The notes under the pieces were generated by a model, which made no database searches, was not told the DNA's origin, and was given only the letters and a program-made list of their open reading frames with translations. Positions 62,505 to 64,000 of a stretch of DNA of 64,000 bases are shown here, in pieces. The position numbers and the translations under genes are program-made. The DNA is from Kiritimatiellota bacterium (lineage in GTDB: Bacteria; Verrucomicrobiota; Lentisphaeria; Oligosphaerales; JAADHN01). The number at the start of each line of letters is the position of its first letter. Positions within the stretch are counted from its first letter, which is position 1. The stretch lies in assembly GCA_013151865.1 (NCBI GenBank), contig JAADHN010000176.1, forward strand, positions 6,383 through 70,382. Reading direction: 5' to 3'.

Positions 62505-64000
62505 ATGAGACGACCGACCCCGGTACTTCTCTGTATCGCGCTGAGCACAGGCGCCTGGAGCCAAGCCGCCCCCAAAGTGTACGAATCCGCCGGGGTGCGC
62601 GTGGAGGACGGCCCCCTGATTCGTATCGCCTCCGACCGGTACGAGGCGCTCGTTTCGAGAAAAACCGGTACGGTCATGGAAATGACCAGCCGGGGCGAAC
62701 CGCTCTTCACGAACATCCACCCATTCATCATGATGCACCGGGGGCAGGGGGGGCGCAGGCGGATCCGCATCGGCAAGGCGTCCTTCCGGAAGCTCCCGGC
62801 GGGCGTGGCGATCGACCTGCGCGGATACTCCACCGGCGGCGCGCGAGCCATGCGCTGCGAGATCAACGTGGAAGCGCTCGCCGGCGGCGTCTTCACCGTC
62901 CGCACCACGCTCACGCCCCAAGTGGCCGAAAAGGCGCGCTTCATCTTCCTCCAGACCACCATCCCCGATCGCTTCGCCGGTGCTACGGTGGATGTGGACG
63001 GAGAAAAACAGATCACGCTCCCGGCCCCGCGCCCCGAAAAGTATCGCAACCTGGCCCAGCCCGGAAAGTACCTGGCGATTGCGGCGCCGGACGATCTCTT
63101 GACAGCCCCGTTGCGCGTCGAGTTTCCGGACGGAAACCGGGTTCAACTCGGTTCCTTCCGCGACAAGTACGACATCCAGTTCAAAGATCCCATCGTTACC
63201 GGAGGCGTGCTCGAACCGGACACCCCCCTGCGCTTCGGGGTGCGGTTCCGTATCCCCGCGCGGAAACCGGTCCCCGAACCGCAAGCCGTGCTCGTGGCGC
63301 TTGAGCCGGGCCGATTTGTGCGCAAACTGCACAAGGGCCTGTTCTCGGAAGGCGCCTATCGCTTCGGCGGGGCCGGGGCGAAACTGTTCAACGACTTCGT
63401 GAACAACCACAAGCAAGTCGCCCTGATGCAGGAGTGCGGCATTCCCGCGCTGCGCTTCAACTGCCTGTACACCATTCTCGGCATCCCGGACGGCTGGACC
63501 CGCAAAGTCCCTTACGAAGTCGACCCGGTCTACCCCAAGGACGGCGGCCCCATCAGCACCGCTTTCGCCGACGCCCAGATGCGCGCCATTCGCGAAAAAC
63601 TCGGCTGCGACCTCTACCTCTGCATGAGCTTCTACCGGCCGTCCTGGATGAGGTTCGAACCCGGGAAAGCGATCTATTTTCAGCCCGTGCGCGGGGCGAC
63701 CGACCTGGCCGCGTATGCGCGTTTCGCCGAAAAACTCGCTCGCCACGCCAAACAAAGCCGCTGGAACGTCAAAATCTGGGAGGTTTGGAACGAACCCAAT
63801 GCCGACAATCAGTGGCGCGATGGAACGTGGAGCGAGTACATCGATTTCTATCGGGCCGTGGCCCCGGCCATCAGACGCGGAGACCCCGAGGCGAAAATCG
63901 CCGGCCCCGTGTTCGCCGGTTTCGACGAAGCGCTCCTGGAACAGTTCCTCACGGGCATCGAGGACCTGCCCTGCGACTACCTCGACTGGCATCACTACGG
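62505..64000 (+). CDS. Secreted clan-A-like glycoside hydrolase (incomplete, runs off the window)
   Basis: The first 498 codons of an exported protein. The signal peptide is residues 1-22 (RRPTPVLLCIALSTGAWSQA). A beta-sandwich occupies about 25-270 (LIRIASDRYEALVSRKTGTV) and a TIM barrel follows from about 290. WEVWNEPNADNQW has the clan-A NEP acid/base motif, with Glu430 as donor; the nucleophile should lie beyond the window. Family is probably GH39/GH5-like. GAGG precedes the ATG and only 1 bp separates it from the sulfatase-like gene's stop, so the two are co-translated. Confidence 0.8.
   Translation, partial: MRRPTPVLLCIALSTGAWSQAAPKVYESAGVRVEDGPLIRIASDRYEALVSRKTGTVMEMTSRGEPLFTNIHPFIMMHRGQGGRRRIRIGKASFRKLPAGVAIDLRGYSTGGARAMRCEINVEALAGGVFTVRTTLTPQVAEKARFIFLQTTIPDRFAGATVDVDGEKQITLPAPRPEKYRNLAQPGKYLAIAAPDDLLTAPLRVEFPDGNRVQLGSFRDKYDIQFKDPIVTGGVLEPDTPLRFGVRFRIPARKPVPEPQAVLVALEPGRFVRKLHKGLFSEGAYRFGGAGAKLFNDFVNNHKQVALMQECGIPALRFNCLYTILGIPDGWTRKVPYEVDPVYPKDGGPISTAFADAQMRAIREKLGCDLYLCMSFYRPSWMRFEPGKAIYFQPVRGATDLAAYARFAEKLARHAKQSRWNVKIWEVWNEPNADNQWRDGTWSEYIDFYRAVAPAIRRGDPEAKIAGPVFAGFDEALLEQFLTGIEDLPCDYLDWHHY

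Noticed and set aside
1-64000. CRISPR array, tRNA or rRNA genes
   Set aside because: No regularly spaced direct repeats, and no tRNA or rRNA sequence recognised on either strand by eye; a covariance-model search would be needed to exclude a tRNA fully.

Overview
The window is 64 kb of GC-rich bacterial chromosome, densely coding on both strands. It most likely comes from a member of the PVC group (Lentisphaerota, Kiritimatiellota or a relative). The main clue is the pseudopilin at 281-928: its [21 protein letters not shown]-terminus and C-terminal H-x9-DG signature are typical of that group. The abundance of secreted glycoside-hydrolase-like proteins, sulfatases, DUF3604 proteins and URO-D-like proteins also fits. 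This placement is inference from gene content. No rRNA or tRNA was recognised.

Layout. 1-1.74 kb: a partial copy of a transposon-like repeat, a pseudopilin gene behind a perfect consensus promoter, and a full copy of the repeat. 1.76-7.15 kb (minus): a fucose-isomerase-like protein, a glycyl radical enzyme and a zinc-type dehydrogenase, possibly one anaerobic sugar or diol pathway. 7.7-20 kb: secreted hydrolases, a third repeat copy, a Cys-type sulfatase, a C45-like hydrolase, an enlarged dehydrogenase and a DUF3604 protein. 20.1-21.5 kb: a six-helix membrane protein with a zinc-binding tail and a small zinc-ribbon protein. 21.6-27.1 kb (minus): a sugar isomerase/oxidoreductase fusion, then the housekeeping genes lepB and lepA. 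27.4-31.9 kb: a cluster of mini-hairpins, a duplicated amidohydrolase, a DegT-type aminotransferase and a transposase relic. 32.3-43.7 kb: a second DUF3604 protein, two URO-D-like proteins, a very large GH2-like protein and a DUF3857-type protein. 44.2-55.4 kb (plus): a tight run of a two-domain hydrolase, a TIGR03790-like protein, a GH127 enzyme, a 1292-aa secreted protein and an ORF6N protein. 55.8-58.7 kb: a membrane-anchored hydrolase between two direct 90-bp repeats, a VapBC toxin-antitoxin pair and a truncated ORF6N fragment. 58.7-64 kb: a secreted DUF6259-like protein, a sulfatase-fold protein with Thr in place of the catalytic Cys, and a glycoside hydrolase that runs off the end.

Taken together, the region looks like a polysaccharide-degradation island: exported hydrolases and sulfatases strip a sulfated, possibly fucose- or methyl-bearing glycan, and cytoplasmic isomerases, dehydrogenases and the glycyl radical enzyme use the released sugars. 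No SusC/SusD pair, sugar transporter or classical transcription factor was seen, so uptake and control must lie elsewhere. The most novel-looking items are the 206-bp MITE-like element with 6-bp target duplications, the in-frame ORF6N leader on a secreted hydrolase, the Thr-type sulfatase, the degenerate catalytic sites in the GH2-like and transglutaminase-like proteins, and the mini-hairpin cluster.
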